Part shown: positions 45,826 to 54,999 of the stretch, one piece after another | Numbering within the stretch: the first letter of the stretch is position 1 | Layout: the number at the start of each line of letters is the position of its first letter | Source of the DNA: Pseudomonas frederiksbergensis | GTDB lineage: Bacteria; Pseudomonadota; Gammaproteobacteria; Pseudomonadales; Pseudomonadaceae | Direction of reading: 5' to 3' | Length of the DNA stretch: 64,000 nt | Assembly: GCF_003732275.1 (NCBI RefSeq) | Contig: NZ_MOBM01000004.1 | Span: forward strand, 62,001 to 126,000 | Made by a program: the position numbers and the translations under genes | Notes under the pieces: generated by a model | The model's input: the letters and a program-made list of their open reading frames with translations, nothing else | Databases searched by the model: none | Told to the model about the DNA's origin: nothing

Positions 45826-46719
45826 TTACATCCGGTGATGTTCCAACAAGAAGTCCACGAACAACCGCACCCGCGCCGGCATTGCCGAGCCACCTACGAA
45901 CACCGCATGAATCGGTTCCTGGTCGCCGGGGTTCCAGGCTTCCAGCAGCGGTATCAGGTCACCGCGCTGCAGATCCTCGCTCACGCTGAACTCGCCGATA
46001 CGCGCAATGCCGGCACCTACTCGCGCGAGTTGTGCCAGCGCTTCACCACTGCTGCATTCGATGTTGCCGCTGACCTTCATGGAAAACTCTCTTCCGTCGC
46101 GGATGAACGGCCAGTTGGGTTCGGCACGCCGGAAGTTGAAGCGTAGGCAGTTGTGCCGTAGCAGGTCTTCCGGTTCCTGGGGGATGCCGTGGCGCTGCAG
46201 ATACTCGGGCGATGCCACCACTACCTGGCCGGTGTCGCCGATCCTGCGCGCGGTCAGCGGGCTGTCGGGCAGATGGCCAAAGCGTACCGCGACGTCGGCC
46301 TGGCCGCCGAGAATGTCGACCACTTCGTCGCCGAGGGTGAGGTCGACGACGATGTTCGGGTAACGGGCGCTGAATGCTGCCACCAAGGGAACGATGGCCA
46401 GCCGCCCATGGCCAAGGGCGGCGCTGACCCGCAATCGGCCCCTTGGTACGCCCTGGTCGGCGATGGCTTCTTCGACCTCGGCCATGTCGGCCAGGATACG
46501 CCGGGCGCCGCGCAGGAAAGCCTCGCCCTCGGCGGTGAAGGTGATCGCTCGGGTGGTGCGCAACAGCAAGCGGGTGCCAAGACGTAGTTCGGTACGCGCG
46601 ATGATCCGACTGACCGCCGAGGGTGTCAGCCCCAATGCACGCGCGGCGGCCGACAGGCTGCCTTCCTGCGCCACGGTGGCGAACACGCCCATTTCACCTG
46701 ACCTGCCGTTGAAGTCCAT
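45826..46719 (-). CDS. LysR-family transcriptional regulator
   Basis: 297 residues: winged helix (GVFATVAQEGSLSAAARALG, TPSAVSRIIARTELRLGTRL) and full effector domain to FVDFLLEHHRM. Divergent from the MFS gene at 46814, with 94 bp between them, so it most likely regulates that exporter. A typical LysR/MFS pair. Confidence 0.92.
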   Translation of the reverse strand: MDFNGRSGEMGVFATVAQEGSLSAAARALGLTPSAVSRIIARTELRLGTRLLLRTTRAITFTAEGEAFLRGARRILADMAEVEEAIADQGVPRGRLRVSAALGHGRLAIVPLVAAFSARYPNIVVDLTLGDEVVDILGGQADVAVRFGHLPDSPLTARRIGDTGQVVVASPEYLQRHGIPQEPEDLLRHNCLRFNFRRAEPNWPFIRDGREFSMKVSGNIECSSGEALAQLARVGAGIARIGEFSVSEDLQRGDLIPLLEAWNPGDQEPIHAVFVGGSAMPARVRLFVDFLLEHHRM

Positions 46720-46813
46720 TTGTGCTCCTTACGCAAAGGTGATTGCCAGAAATGCTATCTACTGCCTGAAAAGGTTGGATCGTAGCATTAGCGGCATAGA
46801 TAAGGAGCCTTCC

Positions 46814-47986
46814 ATGCGTATCAATCCACCACTTGTCGCACTCGCCATTGGTGCCTTTGGCATCGGCGTTACCGAGTTCGCCCCCATGGGCATGTTGCCG
46901 GGCATCGCTGCGGATCTCGGCGTTTCCATTCCCGCCGCCGGTCTGTTGGTCAGTGCTTACGCCCTGGGCGTACTGCTCGGCGCGCCGCTGATGACCCTGA
47001 CCACCGGCAGGATCCCCCGGCGCTATCTGCTGATCGGACTCATGGCGATTTTCACCCTGGGTAATCTGATGTCAGCCCTGGCTACCGATTACTACAGTCT
47101 CATGGTCGCCAGGGTGGTGACCTCACTGAACCACGGTGCGTTTTTTGGCGTTGGCTCTATCGTCGCCGCTAGCGTGGTCGCCCCGGAGAAACGTGCCGGG
47201 GCGGTTGCGGCAATGTTCATGGGCCTGACCCTGGCGACCATCGGCGGTGTGCCACTGGCCGCCTGGTTTGGCGAACTGTTCGGCTGGCGCACCGCATTCT
47301 GGGGTATTACCGGCCTCGGCGTGGTGGCCATGGCCGCGTTGTGGTTCGCCTTGCCCAACCTGCAGGCGCCGCAAAGCGTCGGTGTACTGGCCGAAATTCG
47401 GGTACTGGGCCGTGGCCCGGTGCTGGGGGCGTTGGCCCTGACCGTAGTCGGCTCGGGTGCAATGTTTACCGTCTTCACCTACATCGCGCCGATCCTCAGC
47501 AGCGAGACCCATGCCTCCACCGCCTACATCACCGCCATGCTGGTGCTGTTCGGTGTGGGGTTGACGCTGGGCAACATGTGGGGCGGCAAGGCCGCCGACC
47601 GCTCGATAGATCGCACCCTGATCGTTTCGCTGAGCGTGCTGATTCTCGTCTTGCTGGCGTTCACCGTACTGATGCGTTGGCCGCTGCCGGCCGCCGTTGC
47701 CATCCTGATATGGGGTATCGCCAGCTTCGCTCTGGTGCCGCCGCTACAGATGCGCGTCATGGAGGCTGCCAAGGACGCGCCCAATCTGGCCTCGGCGGTG
47801 AACATCGGTGCCTTCAACTTCGGCAACGCGATTGGTGCGGCGCTGGGTGGAGCGGTGATCAATACCGGGCTGGGTTATCCGGCGATTTCCCTGGCCGGAG
47901 CGGCAATGGCGGGTCTGGGGCTGCTGATGGTGGTGGCTTTTGCTTGGCGTTCCAGAACGATTGCAGCTGCGGTGGTGTCACGATGA
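46814..47986 (+). CDS. MFS transporter, arabinose-efflux/AraJ-like
   Basis: 390 residues, 12 predicted helices. The start (VALAIGAFGIGVTEFAPMGM LPG) and LNHGAFFGVGSIVAASVVAP, KRAGAVAAMFMGLTLATIGG are characteristic of the AraJ/YdhP branch of DHA1 exporters. AAGGAG lies before the ATG; the reading frame is open further upstream over the LysR gene, but that part is antisense. Divergent from its presumed LysR regulator. Confidence 0.88.
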   Translation: MRINPPLVALAIGAFGIGVTEFAPMGMLPGIAADLGVSIPAAGLLVSAYALGVLLGAPLMTLTTGRIPRRYLLIGLMAIFTLGNLMSALATDYYSLMVARVVTSLNHGAFFGVGSIVAASVVAPEKRAGAVAAMFMGLTLATIGGVPLAAWFGELFGWRTAFWGITGLGVVAMAALWFALPNLQAPQSVGVLAEIRVLGRGPVLGALALTVVGSGAMFTVFTYIAPILSSETHASTAYITAMLVLFGVGLTLGNMWGGKAADRSIDRTLIVSLSVLILVLLAFTVLMRWPLPAAVAILIWGIASFALVPPLQMRVMEAAKDAPNLASAVNIGAFNFGNAIGAALGGAVINTGLGYPAISLAGAAMAGLGLLMVVAFAWRSRTIAAAVVSR

Positions 47987-48030
47987 TGTGAGGGGGCTGT
48001 TAGTCACCATTGATGAGTGACGGCTAGCGG

Positions 48031-48160
48031 CCCAGAGTGTGTAAAAACGCCTTCGCGAACCCTTGCTATGATTTCTGAGGATTTCATCGCAGGGATTGCC
48101 CATGAAGCGCTTTATCCAAGGTGAACGTCGAGGCTCTCGGGAAGTAAGGTGCCTTGGCCT
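48031..48160. mobile_element. IS1182-type 5'-end remnant with internal inversion
   Basis: The terminus CCCAGAGTGTGTAAAAACG (48031) is followed by the first codons of an IS1182 transposase (MKRFIQGERR at 48102). The next part reads correctly only on the other strand (AHRGQGTLLPESLD), which normally follows GE. So a short segment has been inverted. No more of the element is present. Confidence 0.7.
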
Positions 48161-48238
48161 CGATGTGCATCGACACTCGATGCCATGTACAGCATGTCGG
48201 CGAGCGTATATGACGGAGCTGAATCGACGTTACGGGGC

Positions 48239-48283
48239 GCTCCCACATTTGATCTGTGGCGTTCACAGATCAAATGTGGGAGC
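48239..48283. repeat. Perfect 20-bp stem palindrome (REP-like)
   Basis: GCTCCCACATTTGATCTGTG and its exact complement are separated by GCGTT. It resembles the extragenic REP doublets of fluorescent pseudomonads. It lies 28 bp beyond the kguD stop and may protect or end the kgu transcript, though no U-run follows. Confidence 0.8.
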
Positions 48284-48310
48284 GAAGACGGCCTCCAGGC
48301 AACGAATCTT

Positions 48311-49288
48311 TCAGGCCTTCCACGCCCGCACATTCACCAGATTCCCCGGGCGCCTACCCGCCAGCGCCGCCAACAGGTTGTCCACCGCGCATCTGGCCAT
48401 GGCCTCCCGTGTTTCATGGGTGGCCGAGCCGATGTGTGGTGTCGCCACCACGTTGTTCAACTGCAGCAACGGCGAGTCCTGATTCAACGGTTCGCGTTCA
48501 AATACATCCAGCCCCGCCGCGCGAATCTGGCCCGCGCGCAAGGCTTCGATCAGCGCTGCTTCGTCCACTACCTTGCCCCGTGAAATATTGATGAAGATGC
48601 TCTCGGGACGCATCAGAACGAACTGTTCTGCGCCGATCAGCCCAGTGGTTTGCGCGGTTAGCGGCAACGTCAGGCAAACGAAATCGGCCTGTTGCAACAG
48701 CTCCGGCAGGCTTCGATAGTGCGCATTGAACCGCCGTTCCACCGCCGGTTTCGGTGACTGGCTGTGATAAATCACCGGCATGCCAAACCCGAAATGCCCG
48801 CGCTGCGCGAGGGCCTCACCAATGCGGCCCATGCCAATGATGCCCAGGGTTTTACCGTGCACGTCGCTGCCGAAATGCGTGGGGCCGATGTTGCGGGTCC
48901 AATTGCCTTCGCGAATCATGTTTGCCAATTCCACTACGCGCCGGGCCGTTGCCAGGATCAGTGCGAAACCGGTGTCGGCGGTGGTTTCTGTCAATACATC
49001 CGGCGTGTTGCTGAGCAGGATGCCCCTCTCGGTCAGGTAGTCGATGTCGTAGTTATCGACACCCACCGAGACGCTGGCAATGGCTTGGAGGTTGGGTGCC
49101 AGATCGAGCAATTCGGCATCCAGCTTCAGGCTGGCACCCAGCAAACCATGGGCGCGGGGTAGGGCATCGCGCAGTTTGGCCAGACCCTGGGCATCAAGGT
49201 TTTCGATCAGCGTCACTTCGGTCTGCTCGTGCAGACGAGCCATCAGCAGCGGCGAGAGTTTCTTGTACAGGACGACCTGCTTTTTCAT
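48311..49288 (-). CDS. kguD: 2-ketogluconate 6-phosphate reductase (D-2-hydroxyacid dehydrogenase)
   Basis: 325 residues of the D-2-hydroxyacid dehydrogenase family. The NAD(P) loop is GIIGMGRIGEALAQR, the catalytic Arg lies in ISRGKVVDEAAL, Glu in DVFEREPL and His in ATPHIGSATHETR. In the kgu pathway KguD reduces 2-keto-6-phosphogluconate to 6-phosphogluconate for the Entner-Doudoroff route. It is last in the operon, 21 bp after kguT. Similar enzymes reduce glyoxylate or hydroxypyruvate, but the context decides. Confidence 0.9.
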   Translation of the reverse strand: MKKQVVLYKKLSPLLMARLHEQTEVTLIENLDAQGLAKLRDALPRAHGLLGASLKLDAELLDLAPNLQAIASVSVGVDNYDIDYLTERGILLSNTPDVLTETTADTGFALILATARRVVELANMIREGNWTRNIGPTHFGSDVHGKTLGIIGMGRIGEALAQRGHFGFGMPVIYHSQSPKPAVERRFNAHYRSLPELLQQADFVCLTLPLTAQTTGLIGAEQFVLMRPESIFINISRGKVVDEAALIEALRAGQIRAAGLDVFEREPLNQDSPLLQLNNVVATPHIGSATHETREAMARCAVDNLLAALAGRRPGNLVNVRAWKA

Positions 49289-49309
49289 CTTTGAGATCTC
49301 AACTTCAAT

Positions 49310-50608
49310 TCAGGAATGTGCCGTTGCGGTGCGCGTTACTGTGGCTGTGGGCCGCTCCCGATCGCTGGCGCCGGGCTTGAGGCAAATGGTCAGCAATACC
49401 GAAAACATCAGTGCGCCGCTCATCAACAGGTACGAGGCGCCGGGCGAGCCGGTGGAGCTGTTCAGGTAACCGACCAGATAGGAGCCGCCAAAGGAACCGA
49501 GGGCGCCCATGCTGTTGATCAGCGCCATGGCGCCACCCGCGACGTTGGCCGGGAGGATCTCCGGAATGATTGCGAAGAACGGTCCGTAAGGCGCGTACAT
49601 GCAGGCGCCGGCAATCACCAGCAAGGTGTAGGACCACCAGAAGTGTTCGGCACCCAAGGCGTAGGAGCCATAGAAGGCAATCGAGGCAATCAGCAGTGGC
49701 GGCCAGACGAAACGTTTACGTTTTTGCAACTTGTCCGAACCCCAGGACACAAGCAGCATGCCGATCACCGCCGCCAGGTACGGCAGCGCCGACAGCCAGC
49801 CGGCCTGCACCATGTCCATCTGCGCGCCGGCCTTGAGGATCGACGGCAGCCACAACACGAAGCCGTACACGCCAATACTCCAGCAGAAAAACTGCAGTGC
49901 CAGGATGATCACTTTGGGTGAGCGGAACGCTTCGGCGTAGTTCTTCATGGCCTTGATGCCAACCTGTTCGGCGGCCAGTGCGCTTTCCAGGTCCTGTTTT
50001 TCCTGATCGTTGAGCCACTTGGCTTGTGACGGACGATCATCGGCCAGGCGCCACCAGATGAATGCCCACAACACCGCTGGCAAACCTTCGACGATAAACA
50101 TCCAGCGCCAGCTGTAATGCTGCACCAGATAGCCCGAGACCACCGACATCCACAGCATGGTCACCGGGTTGCCGAGGATCAGGAAGGTGTTGGCCCGCGA
50201 GCGTTCGGCGCGGGTGAACCAGTGGCACAGGTAGATCAGCATCGCCGGCATCACTGCGGCTTCGACCACGCCGAGCATGAAGCGGATAACGATCAGCCAG
50301 TAGGCATTGGAGACAATCCCGGTCAACGTCGCCAGGCTGCCCCAGAGGATCAGGCTGACGAAAATCAGCTTCTTCACACTGTGTTTCTGCGCGTAGATCG
50401 CGCCGGGTACCTGGAAGAAAAAGTAGCCGAGGAAGAACAGCGCGCCGAGCATCGACGACAGGCCTGGCGTGATCAACAGGTCTGCCGCCATGCCGGACGC
50501 GGCGGCAAACCCATAGTTGGCGCGATCCAGATACGCCAGGCTGTAGGTGATGAACACGATGGGCATGATGTACCACCAGCGGCGGGTGGCGAGCGTTGCG
50601 GTTTTCAT
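49310..50608 (-). CDS. kguT: 2-ketogluconate transporter (MFS, ACS family)
   Basis: 432 residues, 12 helices, anion:cation symporter branch of MFS: RWWYIMPIVFITYSLAYLDR with the conserved Asp-Arg, NYGFAAASGMAADLLITPGL, and GALFFLGYFFFQVPGAIYA. This is the uptake system for 2-ketogluconate. The ATG at 50608 follows AGGAGCACC; a longer frame to 50683 is unlikely. A REP doublet separates it from kguK. Confidence 0.92.
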   Translation of the reverse strand: MKTATLATRRWWYIMPIVFITYSLAYLDRANYGFAAASGMAADLLITPGLSSMLGALFFLGYFFFQVPGAIYAQKHSVKKLIFVSLILWGSLATLTGIVSNAYWLIVIRFMLGVVEAAVMPAMLIYLCHWFTRAERSRANTFLILGNPVTMLWMSVVSGYLVQHYSWRWMFIVEGLPAVLWAFIWWRLADDRPSQAKWLNDQEKQDLESALAAEQVGIKAMKNYAEAFRSPKVIILALQFFCWSIGVYGFVLWLPSILKAGAQMDMVQAGWLSALPYLAAVIGMLLVSWGSDKLQKRKRFVWPPLLIASIAFYGSYALGAEHFWWSYTLLVIAGACMYAPYGPFFAIIPEILPANVAGGAMALINSMGALGSFGGSYLVGYLNSSTGSPGASYLLMSGALMFSVLLTICLKPGASDRERPTATVTRTATAHS

Positions 50609-50679
50609 GGTGGTGCTCCTGAGCTTGTTGTTTTTGTCGCAGCAGGTAACGGTTTGAATCTTCGGTGCCTTTACTGGCC

Positions 50680-50752
50680 TCATCGCGAGCAGGCTCGCTC
50701 ATTGGATCTACGTTCGACACATATCCCCTGTTGGAGCGAGCCTGCTCGCGAT
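50680..50752. repeat. REP doublet between kguK and kguT
   Basis: CATCGCGAGCAGGCTCGCTC (50680-50699) and its exact complement (50733-50752) are separated by 33 bp. This is the common REP sequence of P. fluorescens-type genomes. The right half lies inside the end of kguK. Such doublets can shape mRNA stability inside operons. Confidence 0.9.
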
Positions 50753-51694
50753 GGCGGCCTCAAATTCGCTGACCATTTCGGATCGGGTCGGCAACCCCTC
50801 CATATCCCCCCGGCTCTGCACCGCCCGGCTGCCAATCCAGTTGGCGCATTTCACGGCCTCGGCAACGCTTTGGTTTTCCAACAGCGCGCTGATCATGCCG
50901 ACGGCAAAACCATCGCCAGCGCCCACCGTATCGACCACTGTTCGCACTGGTACGCCAGCCACGAAACCTTGATCAAGGTGTGTGCGGTAGAAAGCCCCGT
51001 GTGGGCCAAGCTTGATCGCCACGGCCTCGGCGCCCTGGTCAAGGTAGAAGGCGGCGATGTCGGCCGGGTCTTCGAACCCGGTCAACAAGCGACCTTCGCT
51101 CAACCCCGGCAGCACCCAATGGGCGAGGGCGGCGAGGCGGTTGATCTCGGTGATCATTTGTCGTTCGCTGGCCCAAAGGCTCGGGCGCAGGTTCGGGTCG
51201 AAGGACACACTGCGCCCGGCCTCGCGCATGCGGGTCATCAACTCGAACGACATTTGCCGCGCCGACTCCGACAGCGCCGGGGGAATGCCGGTGGCGTGCA
51301 GATGTCGGGCCTTGAGCAATTCGGGCACGATCGAGTGCGGCGACAGGTGACTGGCCGCCGAACCACGGCGGAAGTACTCGACCACCGGATCGCTTCCATC
51401 GTCGGTGCGGGATTTGAGTTGAAAACCGGTCGGGTGGGCGGCGTCGATGTCGACGTGGCGGCAATCCAGGCCTTCTTTTTCCAGGGTGTCGACCACGAAC
51501 CGGCCCAACGAGTCGGCACCGACACGACTCAGCCATGCCACGTTGAAACCCAATCGGGAAAGGCCAATGGCGACATTGCTGTCAGCCCCGGCAATGCGTT
51601 TGTGGAAAGCGCCGACACAGGCCAGATCACCAGCCTGTTCAGCGACGAACATCGCCATGGTCTCGCCGAAGGACAGAATATCGATCTCAGACAT
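50708..51694 (-). CDS. kguK: 2-ketogluconate kinase (PfkB family)
   Basis: 328 residues of the ribokinase/PfkB family. [12 protein letters not shown] opens the protein, [14 protein letters not shown] is the first signature and [19 protein letters not shown] the second, with the catalytic Asp. It phosphorylates 2-ketogluconate. GGAGAG precedes the ATG at 51694, which overlaps kguE by 8 bp. The last about 15 residues ([16 protein letters not shown]) are encoded by a REP sequence and its flank, so the C-terminus is probably extended by the repeat. Confidence 0.92.
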   Translation of the reverse strand: MSEIDILSFGETMAMFVAEQAGDLACVGAFHKRIAGADSNVAIGLSRLGFNVAWLSRVGADSLGRFVVDTLEKEGLDCRHVDIDAAHPTGFQLKSRTDDGSDPVVEYFRRGSAASHLSPHSIVPELLKARHLHATGIPPALSESARQMSFELMTRMREAGRSVSFDPNLRPSLWASERQMITEINRLAALAHWVLPGLSEGRLLTGFEDPADIAAFYLDQGAEAVAIKLGPHGAFYRTHLDQGFVAGVPVRTVVDTVGAGDGFAVGMISALLENQSVAEAVKCANWIGSRAVQSRGDMEGLPTRSEMVSEFEAAIASRLAPTGDMCRT

Positions 51695-52469
51695 GAGCAC
51701 TCTCCGGTTGCGACTGGCCAAGGTGGGCGAGGGCGGCGACGTGCTCAGTGGTCAGATGTACCAGGTCATCGCCTTGCAGCGGATATTCCGCGGCCCGCAT
51801 TACGCCATGGGCCATGTGCCGCAGCAGGTGTTCCCACTGTTGCAGGTCACTAATAGCGGGCGGGATAGCGACCAGTTTGCCGTCGGCACGGCGCGTGACC
51901 GCTTTGCAGTGCACATAACCGACGTGACGACCGAGCAACCGGGCAGCACTGTCGGCGGACTGGTCCTGCCAGTGCCAATTGCCGATATCGAAAGTCATTT
52001 TTATCGGCAATTTGTGCTGTTCGATCTCTGCGAAAAAACGCTGGAAGGGTTCAATGCGGCCGCCGTGCAGGGTCTGGTCGTTTTCCACCAGCAACTGCAC
52101 GGCGCTTTCGCCCAGCACTCGGGTGAGGGTTTGCAGATCGCTGTTGTCAGTGAAATAGCCCAGTGACACCTTCAGCCATTTGGCGCCGAACGCCCGGGCG
52201 CGTTGCAGGGCCGTGACCAGCTCGGGATTGGGCCTGGATTGACCGGCCAGCCATAGCTCCATCGGCGATGAATACACGCTCTGCAGGCCTTGTGCTTGAG
52301 TGGCATCGGCCAGTTGAGCGGGGTCTTCGATGGTCAGTAATTCTTCGCGCCACTCAATGCCCGTGGCGCCGGCGGCGGCGAGAATCTCGATGAAACTGCC
52401 CTGGCCGCGTTGACGCACAAGATCGGCACCGTAGCTTGAAAGGCTGATGGAAACGGCTGGTTTGTTCAT
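51687..52469 (-). CDS. kguE: KguE, TIM-barrel epimerase-like protein
   Basis: 260 residues of the xylose-isomerase-like TIM-barrel family (AP_endonuc_2): [79 protein letters not shown] with metal-ligand Glu/Asp/His. First gene of the kgu operon; its exact reaction is not settled in the literature I know. A PtxS box lies 15 bp upstream of the ATG. Confidence 0.9.
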   Translation of the reverse strand: MNKPAVSISLSSYGADLVRQRGQGSFIEILAAAGATGIEWREELLTIEDPAQLADATQAQGLQSVYSSPMELWLAGQSRPNPELVTALQRARAFGAKWLKVSLGYFTDNSDLQTLTRVLGESAVQLLVENDQTLHGGRIEPFQRFFAEIEQHKLPIKMTFDIGNWHWQDQSADSAARLLGRHVGYVHCKAVTRRADGKLVAIPPAISDLQQWEHLLRHMAHGVMRAAEYPLQGDDLVHLTTEHVAALAHLGQSQPESAHV

Positions 52470-52483
52470 TGTTTTTCTACCTC

Positions 52484-52497
52484 TGAAACCGGTTTCA
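52484..52497. promoter_or_regulatory. PtxS operator upstream of kguE
   Basis: TGAAACCGGTTTCA, a perfect 14-bp palindrome identical to the operator described for PtxS of P. putida and P. aeruginosa. It lies between ptxS and kguE, 15 bp before the kguE ATG. PtxS bound here represses the operon until 2-ketogluconate releases it. Confidence 0.93.
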
Positions 52498-52552
52498 TTT
52501 TTGTTCAAAAAAAATGGCTGTGAATTCGTGCTGCTCTTCAGGGCCATTCCAG

Positions 52553-53578
52553 TCACCTGAAAACACCAAGGGTCGACCCCCGCACAATCAGCCGCGCGGA
52601 AAAATCCAGCATCCGTACCGCCCCGTCATCCCCGCGCAGCCGCTTGAGCAGACACTCAAATGCACTGGCGCCCATCTCGGTGGTCGGCTGCGCGAGAGCG
52701 GTAATGCCGCTGCCCACCAACGGGTACCAGTCCAGGTCATCGAGGGCGATCAAGCCCACGTCATCGAACAGATTGCACTTGAGTTCACGCAACGCATGGG
52801 TGCTGGCCAGCGCCGCAATTCCGTTCGCGCAAAATAGCGCCTTCGGGCCGGGGCCAGGCGTGTCGAGGAAGGCTTTCAATTGTGCGCTCAGTTCGCTGCC
52901 GGTTTCGATGTGCGTGCCGCGAAGCGCCGGGCGTTGCTCGATTTGCGCCTTGAAGCTGCTGACCCGTTCGATCCGCGAACTGGTGCCATCAAGCGGCTCG
53001 GTCACCAGCAATACATCGCGGTAACCGCGTTCTTCAAGGTGGTTGAGGCCCATGTCGATGGCCTGCGGGTTGTTCAGCCCGACCATATCGCTTTCAAGGT
53101 GCTCCACCTTGCGATCCATCAGCACCAAGGGCATTTCCCGATGCAGGTCGTGCAACTCGTCACGGTGATGACCGAGGGTGTTCACGATCAAGCCTTCGAT
53201 GTTGTACGAACGCAGCAGGGCCAGGTGCTGGCGCTCTTGCTCGTCATCGCGATCGGTGTTGCACACCACCAGGCTATAGCCGTGCTGACGGCACGCGGTT
53301 TCCACTCCGTGCATCACGGCAATGGAATAAGGGTTGCGGATATCGGCCACCAGCATGCCGATCAGGCGGGTACGCCCGCGTTTCAGGCCGCGGGCCATCT
53401 GGTTCGGGCGATAGCCGAGTTCGGCAATTGCCTGTTCGATGCGCTGAGCAATGGCATCGGAAAGCAGGCCACGATCATCGCCAATGAACCGCGAAACGCT
53501 GGCCTTGGAGACCTTGGCGTGTTTGGCCACGTCGAGCATGGTCACGCGGCTGCGCTGGGCGGCGGAAAAATCGTTCAC
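52553..53578 (-). CDS. ptxS: LacI-family repressor PtxS
   Basis: 341 residues, starting with GTG at 53578 (AAGAAGG ahead). The LacI helix-turn-helix is [20 protein letters not shown] with hinge [15 protein letters not shown]; the rest is a periplasmic-binding-protein-like sensor domain ([20 protein letters not shown]). PtxS senses 2-ketogluconate and controls the kgu operon and itself. The reading frame is open to 53692 but that part crosses the second PtxS box. Confidence 0.93.
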   Translation of the reverse strand: MNDFSAAQRSRVTMLDVAKHAKVSKASVSRFIGDDRGLLSDAIAQRIEQAIAELGYRPNQMARGLKRGRTRLIGMLVADIRNPYSIAVMHGVETACRQHGYSLVVCNTDRDDEQERQHLALLRSYNIEGLIVNTLGHHRDELHDLHREMPLVLMDRKVEHLESDMVGLNNPQAIDMGLNHLEERGYRDVLLVTEPLDGTSSRIERVSSFKAQIEQRPALRGTHIETGSELSAQLKAFLDTPGPGPKALFCANGIAALASTHALRELKCNLFDDVGLIALDDLDWYPLVGSGITALAQPTTEMGASAFECLLKRLRGDDGAVRMLDFSARLIVRGSTLGVFR

Positions 53579-53631
53579 GGTCTGAAACCTTCTTATTGGA
53601 TTTATCAGGTCGGGTACATTTAATACATTGC

Positions 53632-53645
53632 TGAAACCGGTTTCA
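53632..53645. promoter_or_regulatory. PtxS operator upstream of ptxS
   Basis: A second exact TGAAACCGGTTTCA, 53 bp before the ptxS GTG, consistent with autoregulation. Confidence 0.92.
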
Positions 53646-53995
53646 GGAAACAATAAAAAAAATGCGCCGTCAAGTGGAGTGTTCACGTACATACGGTTTA
53701 GATCGACGGGCGGCGATCAGATCAGCACCCTCAGCCAGGTTGAATCCAGCAACAACGCCCCGCGGTCTCCTGGACCAGGTCGATCCAGTATGCGTGGCCA
53801 TGCTGCTCCTGCGCGGTGGCCTAGGGCGATGACTAGAACGGTTATGCAGCGTCAGTTGAACATCTGGGTTAGTTTTCAGTCGGCAGAATAGCCTTTACTG
53901 GATCAGCTTTCGGTCAGCGGCAACACACTAGGCCAGGAAGTTGTCCGAACCGGACATTCGCTCGTAGCCGCTTACGACTCATAGCGCTCATCACC
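53646..53995. other. Gap without a recognised gene
   Basis: No frame on either strand reads like a protein. The part next to 53645 should hold the ptxS promoter; the rest appears to be degraded intergenic DNA. Confidence 0.4.
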
Positions 53996-54192
53996 TCATC
54001 CGCCACTGGTATGGATGAGCAAGGCTATGAGAGCCACGAAAGGTGCGAACAGCACCAAGCAGCCGACGGCGAGTGCCAAGCCCTAGGCAAAACCGCTTTC
54101 TCCCTTGAAACGACCGCCACTCAGCAGGCGTAGCACGTAAACGCCAATCCGATAAGCCAACAGGTTGATCAAGATTCAAAGATGAAATCCAT
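53996..54192 (-). pseudogene. Small membrane protein, decayed
   Basis: Across a frameshift and an internal TAG the strand reads MDFIFES, then ILINLLAYRIGVYVLRLLSG, GRFKGESGFA, stop, GLALAVGCLVLFAPFVALIA and LLIHTSGG. Repaired, this would be a protein of about 65 residues with two membrane helices. Two lesions make it a pseudogene. Confidence 0.6.
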
Positions 54193-54226
54193 TTTTGATC
54201 CTGGTGCCTCCTGGGACGCTGTAGCG

Positions 54227-54682
54227 CTACCGTTCCAATGTCTTCGCCATGATGATCGTACGCTCCGATTCGTGAAACTCGTCTCGGATTTTTTTAAAAC
54301 CAAGCGAAGCATAAAAGCCCTCTGCGGTGATTGAAGAGGGAACGCATAGCAGGTTTAAACCTGCGTTTATGGCGATTGATTGAATCCTCTCCATCAGGTG
54401 TCTTCCGATACCCTTTCCTTGATAGCTCGGGTCGACAAACACGCTTCGGACAACGTCCTGATCAAGACTCGCTGTTGCGACGATATGACTGTCGACTGTA
54501 GCTACGAGTACCTGACGCTCAGTCAACAAATGAAGGATCGCTAAGGGAGAAAAGCTTTGAGCCACTTGATCAATGATTTCGGATGAGTAGTCCTGAGCAT
54601 TGGACTCGCGGAGAGTGTTGATGATCGTTCGACTGATAGCCGGCGCATCTGCATTCATAGCGTTTCGAATCAGATAATCCAT
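54227..54682 (-). CDS. GNAT-family N-acetyltransferase
   Basis: 151 residues. The acetyl-CoA binding motif is VRSVFVDPSYQGKGIGRHLMER, and the C-terminal part (GFYASLGFKKIRDEF) is the usual GNAT ending. AAGGAG lies before the ATG; an adjacent TTG would add one residue. The substrate is unknown. It stands alone. Confidence 0.87.
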   Translation of the reverse strand: MDYLIRNAMNADAPAISRTIINTLRESNAQDYSSEIIDQVAQSFSPLAILHLLTERQVLVATVDSHIVATASLDQDVVRSVFVDPSYQGKGIGRHLMERIQSIAINAGLNLLCVPSSITAEGFYASLGFKKIRDEFHESERTIIMAKTLER

Positions 54683-54767
54683 CAAGATAGCTCCTTCCGT
54701 GTCATTGCTTGATCGTAGAAGGATTTGGCCTCACTGACGAAAACGAAAAGCCAATGGCTGCTTTTGG

Positions 54768-54883
54768 CCCAGAGTGTGTAAAAACGCTTCGCCAAAATTG
54801 AAGTGTGCGCGTCTACGTTAAATCTGAAATTTATCGGCACGGCAGCAGATGTGGATCTCGCTGAAAAACGTTTTTACACAGCC
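54768..54883. repeat. MITE-like element with IS1182-type ends
   Basis: About 116 bp between GAGTGTGTAAAAACG and CGTTTTTACACAGCC, which are inverted repeats with one or two mismatches and match the ends of the IS1182 remnants at 19413 and 48031. No coding content. It is probably a non-autonomous derivative. Confidence 0.65.
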
Positions 54884-54999
54884 TCGACCGATTGTTGCCT
54901 GTCGCCAAGGGCAGTAAACGACCCATAGCAGTCGGTTATTTGTGATGGAAAGGTCCTGGACTGATCTCCCGCTCGCGATCGTTTCTCGCATCATTGAGT

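Noticed and set aside
48239..48283. Palindrome as the kgu operon terminator
   Set aside because: The stem is perfect but no U-run follows on the minus strand; it fits a REP-type repeat better.
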